Numbered from the stretch's first letter, positions 46,301 to 58,689 are shown. The stretch: DNA of 64,000 nt from Podarcis raffonei (GCF_027172205.1 NC_070614.1:41655001-41719000); one strand, 5' to 3'. Translations and numbers: made by a program. Notes: generated from the letters alone by a model not told the origin.

Positions 46301-49300
46301 TTGGTGATATCATATCCAGCTGCCAATTCTCCATTTTTATCAAAATATATTTCTTCCCCAGCAGTGTTGTTGAATCGGACGTTTTTCAGGAAGGAATGAA
46401 GCTAGATTGGAGAAGGAAAGTTTGTGCAGTGAGGTTATGTGATTGCCTTGAAAGTCACCATTTCATCCTATTGACATGGTATTACTATCCTAATATCATA
46501 GTCAAATTGTTCTTTCCTACTCATGTTGCTTCAGTTGTCTGCCCCAACTCTGCACCTACACAGAACCACTGTGGTGGAGCCTCCACCATGTTCAGCCTTG
46601 CTTCTCTCTTCCCAGACACATCTGCCCTCTTTCAATATAAACAGCAGCAGCAACAACAAAACTTCACACAAATGAGAAACCATTAAAACAATCGGTAGCC
46701 GCCAAGAGCCCAGCCCTGGTCCTCCTCCTCCCCCTGCTCCCTCCCTCCAGCTGCTTGCATCACCCTGGGAAGTGTGCAAGGGAGAGGTTGTTGCTGTTGT
46801 CCCCGTCCTCTCCAGCCATCATGTCCTTCAAGGAGAAGAAAAAAATCAAAACAATTAAAAACTGTTTAAACAGTTAACAGCGTCTCTGTTTTGTAGCCGG
46901 TGCAGCAGCCAGAAGATGTAGATTGGATGCAGGTGCAGAGGTTGCAAGAGATGGACATGAGAATCCTACCTGCCATGGGTACACATTCAAAAGGTTCGAT
47001 GCACTTCCATCTCCCATTGCCTTCTGCTTAGATCTTGATGAAAACATGGCATGGAGAGCATGTGCTACAGAGTAAACTGCATTGTAGATACTGTAGCTCT
47101 GACCAGACATTCTCATTTCAAATACTATTTCAGAGAGGCTCCCCAAGTCCTCTTCCCCAGTACAAATACCTCCTTCCATCTGATAAAAATTATATTTGGG
47201 GAATGAACACCTAAATACATTGGACCAGAACCAATGGATGAGATAAAGCCTAGACCGATTAGGATTTAAAGTCCGAAGGAACTCTTCATACTCCCCCATA
47301 TCATGAGTGTGTAGTGTGAAGGACAAGGTGCCATTGAATGATTTTAGTGCAAATGCACCTCTATCATATACAGATGAAAAATCCCACTGAGCTGTTACGA
47401 TCCAAACTCTCTCTATTGGCTTCATTTCCCTTTCTTGTAATATCAGAATCCTTTGCAAACCCACCATAGACCGTGAAACTCCATGGGCAAGAATCACTTC
47501 AGTTTTGGTTGATGAGAGAACTGAACTTATTGCTTCCAAAAGCCTTTGAGTTTCAATCGTTTTATCCCATAAATTCTTCACTGTTGGAATAATCTCCTTA
47601 AAAGCAGTACAAATATTGCTCTGGTGCATCCGAGGAATGAGAGTCCTCAATAATATTTCTCCAGTGTCATCATCAGAAACAACAAGGCCAATCCAGGTCC
47701 ACCCAAAATGCTGAAGGAGCTGAATAATCCCAACATACTGAGGACTTTCACTGGGGATCATCCGATAGACGGAAGGGAACTGTACTTTGTCACTCAATGC
47801 AGGGTCAAAGGAAGCATAACTGAGCTAAGAAAAATGGCAGTGTCTTTTTTAGACTGTACAACCATTTATGACAGCTCCTCAGCTGAAATTACTTTCCCAG
47901 TGGGATAGACATTTGAGCTCATTTTATTGTCATTTGTTTTCTCCTATTAGCAATACCTGTATCTGTTTGCCCCTCCCAACACTTAATACAATTCTAAAAT
48001 ACAGTAGACAATATACCAAACTAAAAAATATATATTAAAAAACATAAGGGCAAGGAAAATAGAAATATAAAATGAGAAGAATACAGCCTTACTTAAAGTT
48101 ACTGCCTTCATCAGTCTGGCAGTATTTAGCAGGGGCAGCAGCAATAATACTAATTTACACCCATCTGGATGGGTTTCCCCAGCCATTCTGAGCAGCTTAC
48201 AGCACATCAAAAAAACATAATGAATGATCTCATTTTATATTTGATCCTGCATCAAAAGATGCTAAGGCTCTAAACCCTACAGTACAGCAATCTGCGCAGG
48301 ATTACCAAGCGGCTAATTAAACATGGACAAAGAGAATTTAAAACTGAGTATTAATGGAGAAAAGGGATGAGATGAAAACTTCTATGACTTGTGTAATATC
48401 CTCTAAATTTCCCAATTTTAATTGTAAAATAAAGATTGAAATTTTGGGAAAAGAGGGATTCAGGATTTTGGGGTTTTTAATATCTCCTTTAATTTTCCAA
48501 AATGGGCATCTGGACTATGAACACTGTGAGAGAGTGAGTGCTCTTTCATACAGGGCATTCCCAGTAAATTTGGACAGCATCATGAACCTGACTTGTTTCA
48601 AATATTCTGGAAAAACTAATGCAAAAAATTGTTCCAGGTTTGTTTTGGATCCTGATGAGATTGTCTTTGCATACTCATTCAAACAGGTTTATTTAAAGTA
48701 TGATCTTCTTCCTGTTCACCCACATAGCTTAATGGTATGACCTTCTGCTCTTGCCCTATCACCCAGGTTGCTATGCACACTTTTCCTCATAAAGTATAGT
48801 TATTCCCCGAGTTCGAAAACATTTGTGCAGAGCTAAGAGCAGAGCCCTATAACCAGATCAATTTTGAGGAGGAAGCCCTTTAAGTAGATCAATTTTGAGG
48901 AGCAGGAAATACATGAGCAGTAACACAAATGAGTCTCCTCCTCTGATTCCCTTACTGGTTGCACCTACATACATGGAAAGGCAGACACACCTGTGGCATC
49001 TTGTAAGTATTCAAGATGTGGGGCATCTGCTTGGAGTTATGAGAGGTGAGCCCACCAACGATGGTCATCAGCTTGTATGCCTTGCCACAAATATAGTTAA
49101 GAGGGCTTCCCTGTTTCAGGAAAAGGAGATACATAGTTCCGCCACAGTCTCCCATTTCATTCTCATAATTGTGACCAAAGATGGGAGACAGTGTCTTGTT
49201 GGGTAGTAGGTGGACATTCTGGTTGATCTCATTCATGGCAAACATAAAGACCAGCACTTGGTGGTAGTAGTTCGGATGGATGCTGCAATGATATTTCAGT

Positions 49301-51033
49301 GTAGATTTAGGGTCGTTGCATATCCATTGACTTAATATACATAAAAGTAAAGGTATAGGGACCCCTGACCATTAGGTCCCGTTGCGGATGACTCTGGGTT
49401 GCGGCGCCCATCTCGCTTTACTGGCCAAGGGAGCTGGTGTACAGCTTCCAGGTCATGTGGCCAGAATGAGTAAGCCATTCCTAGTGAACCAGAGCAGCGC
49501 ACGGAAACACCTTTTACCTTCCTGCTGGAGCGGTACCTATTTATCTACTTGCACTTTGACGGGCTTTCGAACTGCTAGATTGGCAGGAGCAGGGACCGAG
49601 CAATGGGAGCTCACCCCGTTGCAGGGATTCGAACTGCCGCCCTTATGATTGGCAAGCCCTAGGCTTTGTGGTTTAACCCACATCCCATCAATATAGATAC
49701 CCTGGCCTTATTGACCGTCAAAAACTATTATTGAAATACCTGGCATGAAGTAGCACAGTAGGAAATACCCTTATAACTGTTACTTATTTTCCGCTTATTA
49801 CATATTATTGTCAACTCATTATATTTCTTTGTCATGTTTCATTTCCCACAGCTCCTGGGTCTTCTAAGTGAAGCCACATGCTTTTTGAGGATTGTGATTC
49901 TTTGAAACTGATGCAATCTTTTCTGTGTTGCTGTTTATGCATCTATCATCCAATTTGTAAGTGAATGAATGAAATCACACACATTTTCTCCCACTTTCTG
50001 CCACTACCAAAAGCCTTGGTATCCATTTTAAATTCTTTCCTTTATGCCTCTTATTCTTACCAGAATAGTAAGCCAGTTACTGGACTGGACTGCTTCTGAT
50101 TACAGGTGAAGACTCCCATGATTGAATGACCTCCTTACAATGAAAACTCATTAATCAGCATATCAAGTAGAAGAATTAGGCTTAAGCTATTTTCCTAACA
50201 GATAATATATAATTTCTGATCATCTGGGCCTTTTCCCTTCAGGCTGAAATTATTTGAACTGAAACACAATGAAAGCTATTATTTATTTTCAAGTTAGTGT
50301 TAGTAGGAATTTGTCTCCATGAATAACTCCAGTTATTAGGGAATAAGAAATTTAATGGAAAGCCCTCTGATGGAATACCCAGGCTGTTGGCTTTTCATGT
50401 AGAGAGGCTCAGCTTCAGATTCTCAGTTATGAAACTAGTATCAAGACAGAGCTGGGAAATTGAACTGAACATAACTCACCTCAAAATACAATAGCTACCA
50501 CTGTAAACAAATTGGGTGAAAATTGAACAGATAAGTAAAACATCTACCCCTCATACTTTCTGGAGAAAGGATTGCATGAATGGTTTCCATGCTCCCAAAT
50601 ACATTTAGTATCATTTTTATCAACTGTGACTCCTATTTTCTCCTGGCATTGTGATATCAGGACCAGTCATATCAAAAAACAAGACACAAAATGCTGAATA
50701 ATTTTTCTATATTCACACTGATCTATTCAACCAGAATTTTAATTCAGTCCTATGGACTCATTTCGTATCATAAAAATGTACTTACTACATATCTACGTCT
50801 GGTGATGGATGGCTCCTATATTCAATCTCATTAAAAAGATGAATTACAAAAGAGACAAATTCAGCAATGACAATATTCTCTGAAATGCCAAGGTTCTTTT
50901 GAACCTTTCTCTGCTGATAACATATGTTGTCTAAATTCTGGCTCACAGTCTGAGGCAGCTGCAGCAGGAAAAGGAGCAGCAGCAGAGATGTCCATTTGGT
51001 TACCTGCAAACACACCCAGCAAGACCCATTCAT
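43395..51033 (-). CDS. V2R-5: complete vomeronasal type-2 receptor gene, six exons, 886 aa
   Basis: Exons in transcript order: 50786-51033, 48991-49282, 46970-47824, 46174-46401, 44994-45120 and 43395-44305. Every border is AG/GT and the total is 2661 bp, 887 codons with the stop and none interrupted. Exon 1 holds a leucine-rich signal peptide ([16 protein letters not shown]) and IAEFVSF. Exons 2-4 form the ligand-binding domain ([36 protein letters not shown]). Exon 5 is the cysteine-rich linker ([16 protein letters not shown]). Exon 6 holds the seven helices with [16 protein letters not shown] and [13 protein letters not shown]. The ATG at 51033 is supported by V2R-7P, which keeps the same CACAATG context and upstream 13-mer. 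It is likely a working pheromone receptor. Its exon 6 is close to those of V2R-7P and V2R-8. Confidence 0.93.
48115..48210 (-). mobile_element. LINE tail fragment in intron 2 of V2R-5
   Basis: On the reverse strand, CTGCTCAGAATGGCTGGGGA followed by AACCCATCCAGATGGGTG matches the tail seen at 41427-41612. Short and diverged. Confidence 0.5.
49344..49680 (-). mobile_element. Sauria-type SINE in intron 1 of V2R-5
   Basis: Reverse-strand copy from the tail (GGGACCCCTGACCATTAGGT) to the tRNA-like head (GGTTTAACCCACA). More diverged than the copy at 40107-40408. Confidence 0.87.
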
Positions 51034-51044
51034 TGTGGCAGAAC

Positions 51045-51057
51045 CACAGAACAGGAG
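51045..51057 (-). promoter_or_regulatory. Conserved element upstream of the V2R-5 start
   Basis: CTCCTGTTCTGTG on the reverse strand, 12 bp before the ATG, is identical to 56901-56913 before V2R-7P. It lies in the presumed 5' leader or core promoter. A TTTAA-type AT-rich site lies about 40 bp further upstream in both genes. Confidence 0.4.
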
Positions 51058-51549
51058 TACCTCCTAAACAATCCTGAAAACTGCATAGGAGTTAAACACA
51101 CTATGCTATTTCAGAGCGCAATATGGATCTAAACACTTCTGTGTGGCAGAGCCATACAGCAGTATGCAAACTATTGTTTTGAAACTTGTCTTTATAAATG
51201 GAGAGGAACCATCACAAGTGGATTCTTTCCGACAGCAGTGGGATCCCAATACAATTATAAGAGGGCAGGGATTATAATTAAACCATAGATAATAAGGTCT
51301 TCTTAGATTCTCAACAATCAGCAAAGTTAAGGAAAACTTATTTAGCTCCCTTCAAACCCAATGCCTGCCAGTGAAAAGGTGAGGGTTTGAATTTTGGGTG
51401 TGATGGACACCGCAGGAGGGCAAGAGCCCCACTACATTTAGAAAAGTAAAGAAAAAACACTGTCATGCTTACTTCAGAATGCTGGAGCTTATAGAAATGG
51501 CCCCACTTTGGAAATGCCAAATTTCAAATGGATATGATAAAAATGTTAT

Positions 51550-52860
51550 AGGCTAGACCACTTACACTTTGGAACTCCCTGCCAGTTGACATCAGGGAGG
51601 CTTGCTAAAAACATTTTTGTTTTGACAAAATGTTTATCTACCCAGATAACTGTCTGAATTGGGGGGGGGGCACCACTTTGTGGTGGTTCCGGTCCTACTT
51701 GGATTGTCATTCCCAGAGAGTGATGCTTGGAGAGTGCTCTTCAGCCCAGTGGATCCTTTAATGTGATGTTCATCAGGATTTAATTTTGCCCCCTACACAG
51801 TTTAACATCTACATGAAACTGCTGAGTGGGGTTATCCAGAATTTTGGAGTATGTTGTCAGCAATATGCTGATAACACTCAGATCTACTTCTGCTTTACAT
51901 CTGTAGCTGTGGCAATTGATGTGCTGGACCATTGACTTGCCTTGGAAATGGACTAGATGAGAGCCAAGAAATGGAAGTTCATCTAGTCCATCCAGATAAG
52001 TGAGAGGCACAGTTAGTGGGTGGTTCCCAAGACCAGGTGGATGGAAGGTGTCCTGCTTTCGATGGGGTTACATTCCCTTTGAAGGAGCAGGTACGCAGCT
52101 TGGGCATACTACTGGACCCTTTGCTGTTGCTTGAGGCTTGGGTGGCCTCAGTGGCGCAGAGTGGCTTCCATCAGATTCAGCTGGTGGCCCAGCTGCACCC
52201 TATTTGAACAGGGATAGCCTACCACCTGTTGTCAATACTCTGTTGCAGTATTAGATTACTGCAATGTGTTATATGTAGGGCTGCCTCTGAGGATGGATCA
52301 GAAACTTCAGCTGGTGCAGATTTGTGGCAATCAGGTTGCTCACCAGAGCAAAACAGTTTGAGCATGTTACAGCAATCTTAGTCTGACTGCACTGGCTATC
52401 AGTTAGTTTCCTGGCCTAATTCTAAGTGCTGGTTTTGACCTATAAAGCCTTAAATGGCTCAGGATTGCAATACCTCTTTCCATATGAACCTACCCGGACC
52501 CTGAGATCATCTTCTGAGCACCTCCTTCATGTGCCTTCTCCTTGAGAGGTCTGGAGGGTGGCAACATGAGAACGGGCCTTCTCTGAAGTGGCTCCCCATC
52601 TGTGGAATGCTCTTCCCAGGGAAGTTCACTGGGCGCCTTCATTAGATGCCATGCAAAAATGTTCCTTTTTAACCAGGCCTTTGGTTGATTTGAAAGACAT
52701 CCTGTGCCCTTTTAAAATGTTGTTTTTTCTAGGAGGGGGGTTATTGGGTTGTCTTTATTTTGATTATACATTATGTGGTTTTATATTTTGGTTTTGTTCT
52801 GTGAGACCTCTGGGCATAGGGAGGTATATTAATTCAACAAATAATAACAAAAAATAATAA
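51550..52860 (+). mobile_element. L2 LINE, 3' part (with a second LINE tail at its left edge)
   Basis: From about 51670 the translation in several frames gives the L2 reverse-transcriptase block QYADNTQIYF, then WKFI-type thumb sequence, EQVRSLGILLDPLL, ALNGSGLQYLF-like and PHLWNALPREV. The tail is CTGTGAGACCTCTGGGCATAG with AATAA repeats. Many frame breaks show an old copy. At 51555-51660 a separate short LINE tail (TTTGGAACTCCCTGCCAG) precedes a G10 run. Confidence 0.8.
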
Positions 52861-53215
52861 ACTATTCATAAAATGAATACATCTGTCTATCTATATGGAA
52901 AATTCTCTGCATCTGATCATTGTACAGTTGAATACAGATGTATGAACAGATGACATGGGAAGAAATGAATTGGAAGTTCTATGAAACCTCTTTCTAAGTT
53001 CATAGGTAAAAGGATCACAGTGTTGGAAGGAACTCTGAGGATCATTTAGCCAACCCCTTGTAATGCAGAAAAGGCTTATACCAGGCATGTAGCCACTGGC
53101 TTTGGCTTATATGTGTTGGATTCCAACAACATCTGGAGAAGTAGAACATTGGCTACTCTAGGTTAGATTATTACAAAATAGAAGAAAAGGAAAATACAGG
53201 AAATAGGAAATGGCT

Positions 53216-53839
53216 TACAAGAAGTAACATAAGGACTGATCCTTCACTGATTGCACAATGATCTGGGTAGTCTGGGAGTGCTTGTCAAACTCTAGGTTGG
53301 GGCAGAGGTTGCACACCACAGAGATGCCAATTTGAATAGAGAGGAAGATGACTGAGACTTCTAGTCTCTTCCCTACCCATTTCCTCATTCTGTTTCCTGG
53401 TTTGGTGGCCATGAAGGCCAGAACCACAGTTCAGAGCACTGAGGGATAGCTCAGTTGGTAGAGCATGAGACTCTTAATCTCAGGGTCAAGGGTTCAAGTC
53501 CCAAATTGGGTGAAAAATTCCTGCATTGCAAGGGACTGGACTAGATGATTCATGTGATCCCTTCCAACTCTACAAATCTGTGATTTCCCAGTTAAAACTG
53601 GACAGTTGCACAGTATGAACTTGTGATTCCCTATCATAGCACTTCCTTTGACGATAAATTTATTCCCTTCATGTTTCTGCAAATCCACCTTTCCCACATA
53701 GACTCTGTTGATAGACTGCTTGGGGAATGTGACTGGGCTGAAGGTATCATATCCAGTTGCCAACTCTCCATAGTTATAAAAGAACATTTCTTCCCCCAGC
53801 AGTTTTGATAAAGTGGATGCCTTTCAGAAATGAGTGAAG
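53216..53839 (-). pseudogene. V2R-6P: receptor pseudogene scraps (exon 4 and middle of exon 6)
   Basis: Exon 4 is recognisable from 53839 down to about 53607 (LHSFLKGIHF, GELATGYD, NKFIVKGSAMIGNHKF), with a one-base gain at GCTGGGGGAAG that shifts the frame. A SINE follows at 53437-53586. Then comes a piece of exon 6 at 53216-53433 ([20 protein letters not shown] to [11 protein letters not shown]), with a small loss that removes the usual CSLIQ region. Exon 5, both ends of exon 6 and exons 1-3 are missing. Sequence at 54280-54470 resembles the upstream flanks of V2R-5 and V2R-7P, marking where the lost gene began. Confidence 0.85.
53437..53586 (+). mobile_element. tRNA-Lys-derived SINE with CR1-like tail
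   Basis: The head reads TAGCTCAGTTGGTAGAGCA, then GAGACTCTTAATCTC (Lys CTT anticodon arm) and GGGTTCAAGTCC as B box. The tail (CCTGCATTGCAAGGGACTGG, then CCTTCCAACTCTAC) matches the end of the CR1 copies in this window. It resembles SINEs described from lacertid lizards (Squam1-like), but that name is from memory. Confidence 0.8.
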
Positions 53840-54486
53840 CTAGATTGGAGAAGGAAAGCTCATGAACTGAGGCCAGAATTATTGCAAAATAACAGCAGCA
53901 GGAGCAATAACAATTTTCATTCAATAGGTGGGTTTCAGTTTTTTAACAGCCCATTTTTCCCACATCAAATTTCACATTAAGATGAAAGTCAGTATTATTC
54001 AAGAAAGATGTTGCAGTGTCTAAAAAGTTGTCATTAGATCCCTGATGGATCACACCAATTGCACAAGTAGTCATGATCCTATTCTCATACTGGTCACACA
54101 TATACCTACAGGAAACTCACAAGCAAAGTAGTAAGACTTAGCCTACATCAGAACTGTACATACTTGTGAGAGAAGAGTTGGAGTTTAACTATCAATCACA
54201 CTACCCATGATGGTCCTGTTCCACCTCCAGTGTTGGTGGCAATATGCCTCTGAATATTAATCAACAGGAATCAAAATTAGCAGAGTGTTTTTGTGTTCAG
54301 ATTCCCTGGTACATCCACTTTTATTTATCAATAAAGAGGAGTAATTCATCAACTCCTGAGGTGGATAAGATTTGTGTTTCTGTCTCCCTGAGGGCCTTGG
54401 GATCCCACTACAATTGCAGAAGGACAGGAAGTCTAATTGCATGATGGATAATTACCCAAACTGGAACAACTACAAAATGCAATCAA

Positions 54487-56889
54487 TCAGATGGCAAAAT
54501 TCTGTTTCCTTATTAGTTGATCCCTGGCATTCAATTCTGGTCTAAGTACAATAATATAGAGCTTCGGGAGGAATATGCAACCCAGCAATCCCACACTAGA
54601 GGCTAAAATGCAGAAGATCTCCACAGCCACCATATATTTTCCTTTGGTGCTCAAGTAGGTGGGGACGAAGGACACCCAAACACTGCAGAAAACCAACATG
54701 CTGAAGGTGATGAGCTTGGCTTCATTGAAAGTATCAGGTAGCTTCCTGGCCAAGAAAGCCACAGTGAAGCTGATGATGGCCAGGAGCCCCATGTAGCCCA
54801 GGACAGTATAAAACATGGTGGCTGATCCTTCATTGCACTGCACAATGATTTGGGTAGTCTGTGAATGCATGTCAAACTCCGGGAAGGGAGGAGAGGTTGC
54901 CAACCACAGTGCACAGATGCCAGTTTGAATAAGAGTGCAAAGGATGATGACTGACACTGCCAACCTCTTCCCCATCCATTTCCTTATCCTGTTTCCTGGC
55001 TTGGTGGCCATGAAGGCCAGAACCACAGTGAGGGTTTTTGCCAACACACAAGAAACAGCCAGGGAGAAGACAATCCCAAAGACTGTTTGACGGAGAAGGC
55101 AGGTCACTTTCCCAGGCTTTCCAATGAATAGGAAGGAGCAGAGAAAGCAAAGCAACAGGGAAGTGAGGAGAGTGCAGGTGATGTTCCAGTTGTTGGCCTT
55201 GACAATGGGAGTCTCCTGGTGTTGAATGAAGATCCACGTTATCACAAGAGTAATCAGAGAAAGGAAAAGAACAAATGAAGTAAGAATTATTCCCAAGGGT
55301 TCTCTGTATGATAGGTAGATTATATGCTTAGGCATGCACTGATCCTGGTTCTTGTTAGGATGCTGATCATCAGAGCACTTGTCACAATGATCTGCATCTG
55401 AAAAAAAAAAGAGTTTCAATAGTTTAAAATGTTTATGCACCCTCTTAACTTATATAGCATTTATCACTTAATATATTTGCATGAAATATGTCTGTGAACA
55501 TATTTCTATTGGAGAGATTTTGATTGGAGAGTGTCCTGGATGAACGATTGGGGGCTTCCCAATACTACAGATGGGGTCTTGCCTGACTGATGGATCCCCC
55601 CTACAATGAAAATCCCTCAAATTAAACGGAAGAGTTACTGTGAAACTATCCCATGAAAGTGTCCACTTTTTTTTTTTACACTGTAACATTTCTCATTAGC
55701 TGTACTTGCTTCTCCAAGCTGAACCTTTTGAATTGAAACTCACTGAAAGCTGTGGATTACTTTTAAGGAAGCTAAGATTAGTAGGAATTTCCCTGATGAG
55801 GGAACTTCATTTCAAAGCCCTGTGATGTAGCATCTGTGCTGTTTAAATGTAGGTGTGGAAGGCTCAGCTTCTGCATCAAGGCAGAAACTTTGGTACCAGA
55901 TGCATATAAAATTTATGCCATTTTCAAGAGACTTTATCTCATGCACAATCACCATTATTTGCTGAATGGGAAATAGAATTGGAAGCCTTGTGATGTTACA
56001 TCAAGGCTGCTGGATTGTACTGTGGAAAGGTTGGCTTCAAAAGTCATCAGTTATTAAGTCAGAATTGATAAATTGCACTGACTGTTGGGGAATTGCTGTA
56101 GCTCCATGGTAGAGCACCTGGTTTGCACGCAGAAGGTCCCACCTTTAATTCCTGGCATCTGCAGGAAGAGCTGGGAATACCCCCTATCTGAAACCTTGGA
56201 CACCCACTGCCAATCAGTGTTGGTAATCAGCAACTAGATTTGCTGATAACCTCACTAGGTACAGTATATAAGGCATCATCTTATGTCATGCGTATTACCA
56301 TAACTTAGTTTGCAATACAATTATTCTGAAAGCAAAACAGTATAAAAATCGAGCAAATAACGAAAACCTATACACATCATACATTTTGCAGAATGGGGAA
56401 AAATGTATAAATGGTTTCAATATTCCCAGTCATGATTTTCATTCTTAGAGGACAGAACTTCAAGGACTTAAATTCATTGGTCTTGTTGCAATTTCTATTT
56501 CTTAAAATTTTGCTGCAGGCATAGTAGTACATATTTCAAAGCCTCAAACAATGAATAACTTTGTTATATTCACACTAAGCTACTGAACTGTTATTTTAAT
56601 TCAGTCAGTGGACTTATTTGCTAGAATGGTTTACTTACTAGGCTCTCATATCTGGATCTGGAGTTGTCTCATATGTGATCTCATTAAACTCGTGAATAAA
56701 GAAAGAGACAAATTCACCGACGAAAATGTCCTCTGGAATGCCATAGTCATCACGAACCTTTGTCTGCTGACCCAATCCATTGTCAGCCTTCTTGCTGACA
56801 ATTTGAGGCAGCTGCAGCAGCAATAGAAGCACCAGCAGTGACATACACCTGGCTACCATTAAATCTTGCCCGCAGCTGGGCACATACAT
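54487..56889 (-). pseudogene. V2R-7P: receptor reduced to exon 1 and exon 6
   Basis: Exon 1 at 56639-56889 is open (MYVPSCGQDLMVARC, SLLVLLLLLQLPQIVS, GEFVSFFIHEFNEI) with a good donor. Exon 6 at 54487-55397 is also open from a good acceptor ([14 protein letters not shown]) through seven helices to [13 protein letters not shown] and a stop. Between them are only 1.2 kb: about 55600-56638 resembles intron 1 of V2R-5 and the rest resembles an intron 5 end, so exons 2-5 were deleted. Splicing exon 1 to exon 6 would join TA to A and give a stop at once, so no receptor can result. Exon 6 is about 96% identical by eye to that of V2R-8 over several hundred bases. Confidence 0.87.
56088..56270 (+). 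mobile_element. tRNA-derived SINE (Ala-like head)
   Basis: The head TGTAGCTCCATGGTAGAGCA, then CTGGTTTGCACGCAGAAGG (Ala TGC-type anticodon arm) and an eroded B box lead into a body with CTGGCATCTGCAGG. It lies in the former intron 1 of V2R-7P. Related antisense pieces are at 19254-19392 and 32296-32486. Confidence 0.7.
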
Positions 56890-56900
56890 TGTGACAGATA

Positions 56901-56913
56901 CACAGAACAGGAG
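56901..56913 (-). promoter_or_regulatory. Conserved element upstream of the V2R-7P start
   Basis: Same 13-mer as at 51045-51057, again 12 bp before the ATG. This agreement was used to choose 56889 as the start codon of V2R-7P. Confidence 0.4.
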
Positions 56914-56984
56914 GAGCTCCAAGACCCCCCTGATAATGGTACAAGGGGTTTAAACCAGCCTTCAACAAGGCATTTAACAAGGTT

Positions 56985-57640
56985 TTGCTATGCCCTCCCC
57001 TCCTGCCCCAGACCGAGGCTGAATGGATTTATTTAAAAATATTCCTGGACCAGACTAGGAGTCCTGATGGAGTTGCAGTGAAAAAAGAATGAACTGCTGC
57101 CATGCAGATCTGGCAAAGAGGCTGAATTTGAAGAAAAATCTTGTTTCTAATTGTGTGCCAAGGAAGAACTCCAGAGTGGAATTCTAATGGGGGAGTTTGT
57201 ATATGCATTCTGTGATTAAATTATGGCTGCAGCTCGTAAGCTAGTCGGTAAAACGTGGAAGAAATGGAATGTGACCTTGTACCATCCAGTTAAACACTGC
57301 AAAGAACAGAATAATGGAAGATGGTAATGAACTCTCCCCAGCACACAAGGTCTGGAACAGCAATGTATGTGAAGGACTACACACATGAAATGGATTACTT
57401 ATTTATAAGATGTAACGGAGGTGGGAAAAGCAGCCAGCTGGAAGAATGGCTTAATGGCAACTGAAGGATGTCAACTGGACTTTAAATAAGAAATGATGCA
57501 GCTATGCGAGGAAATGGTGATGATGATATGTTCGGAACCGGAGCAGGAAACCTGATTTTAAGAAACTGTCTTAAATTAATTTAACCTGGTTTGATTTGTA
57601 GTATTTTGGAAAATTAATAAAAAAATAATTTGAAGGGGAA
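56985..57640 (+). mobile_element. Probable LINE 3' end, clade not assigned
   Basis: A non-coding, purine-rich stretch ends in GGAAAATTAATAAAAAAATAA, as LINE 3' regions often do. It separates V2R-7P from an upstream flank (57700-58070) that is still similar to the flank of V2R-5. No protein motif was found. Confidence 0.4.
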
Positions 57641-57699
57641 AACCCCCACCAACTTTCTAGTGTCACTGATTCCAATCAAAGTTAGGTTTGATAGACCCA

Positions 57700-58070
57700 T
57701 TCAAAAAAGCTTTGTATAAAAGATGGTTTGAAAAATTATCTTTATACATGGAGAGCAGCATGACAGGAACTCCTGGGGTAGATTGATCTATGTGTTTTTC
57801 TTTTTCTTATAGCAATGGGATCTCAACTCAATTACATGAGGATAGTGGTTTTGATAATTGCAGGGTAGATAATTTCCTTCTCTAAGATACTCAGCTCTCA
57901 ACAAAGTCACCAAAAACTTCTTGATCAACTTCATATCCAGTGCCTGCTAATGAAAAAGCCACTGCACAAATCCAAGGCATGTTGGGTATTATAGGAACAT
58001 GGGAACTCTGGGCCAACAACACATTTGGAATATTTAAAAAAACCCTGGCGCTTAATGACCACATATGCAT
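57700..58070. repeat. Duplicated upstream flank of V2R-7P
   Basis: This stretch resembles 51150-51500 (upstream of V2R-5) and, in part, 54280-54470 (V2R-6P). It marks the edge of the tandem duplication unit of the minus-strand array. No function is implied. Confidence 0.6.
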
Positions 58071-58447
58071 CCCACTCACAACCTAGATAACATCACAGTG
58101 CAAAGCTTTTTTTGCCAACTAATTTTAATGGTTTTTCAAAAAATTTTAAACAAATTAACATGAAATTAATTCAAATTTAAAAGTTGATTTCCTGCCCCTG
58201 CTATCTTGATGTTTCACTTCCCATCCTTATTTGAAGCCCAATATTACATACATTTCAAAAAATTTAACATATTTTAGCATTTTGTCCTTAATTTTTCTAT
58301 TTTCCTCTTCTTCATTTTCCATTGGCTGCTCTTTTTCAATTCCTGCTAAACTATTACATAAGCATAGCATATTCCCAAATATCAAGAAGAGTTACTTGTC
58401 ACTTTGTGAGCCCACATAAATATTTAGTTATAAATCAATAATACATA

Positions 58448-58689
58448 CAGTGGTACCTCGGGTTACATACGATTCAGGTTACATACGCTTCAGGTTACAG
58501 ACTCCGCTAACCCAGAAATATTACCTTGGGTTAAGAACTTTGCTTCAGGATGAGAACAGAAATCATGCTCTGGCGGTGCAGTGGAAGTGGGAAGCCCCAT
58601 TAGCTAAAGTGGTGCTTCAGGTTAAGTACAGTTTCAGGTTAAGAACGGACCTCCGGAACGAATTAAGTACTTAACCCGAGGTACCACTA
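58448..58689. mobile_element. Tigger/mariner-like miniature element (copy 2)
   Basis: Complete 242-bp copy with inverted ends CAGTGGTACCTCGGGTTA and TAACCCGAGGTACCACTA, flanked by TA on both sides (58446-58447 and 58690-58691). No coding capacity. Confidence 0.88.

Noticed and set aside
53446-53518. tRNA-Lys gene (CTT anticodon)
   Set aside because: The cloverleaf is eroded at the acceptor stem and T arm, and the sequence continues into a SINE body with a CR1-like tail, so it is the head of a SINE.
54487-55397. Exon 6 of V2R-7P as a stand-alone seven-helix receptor gene
   Set aside because: It has a splice acceptor at its start and no own leader or promoter signal; it is better read as the last exon of a deleted receptor.
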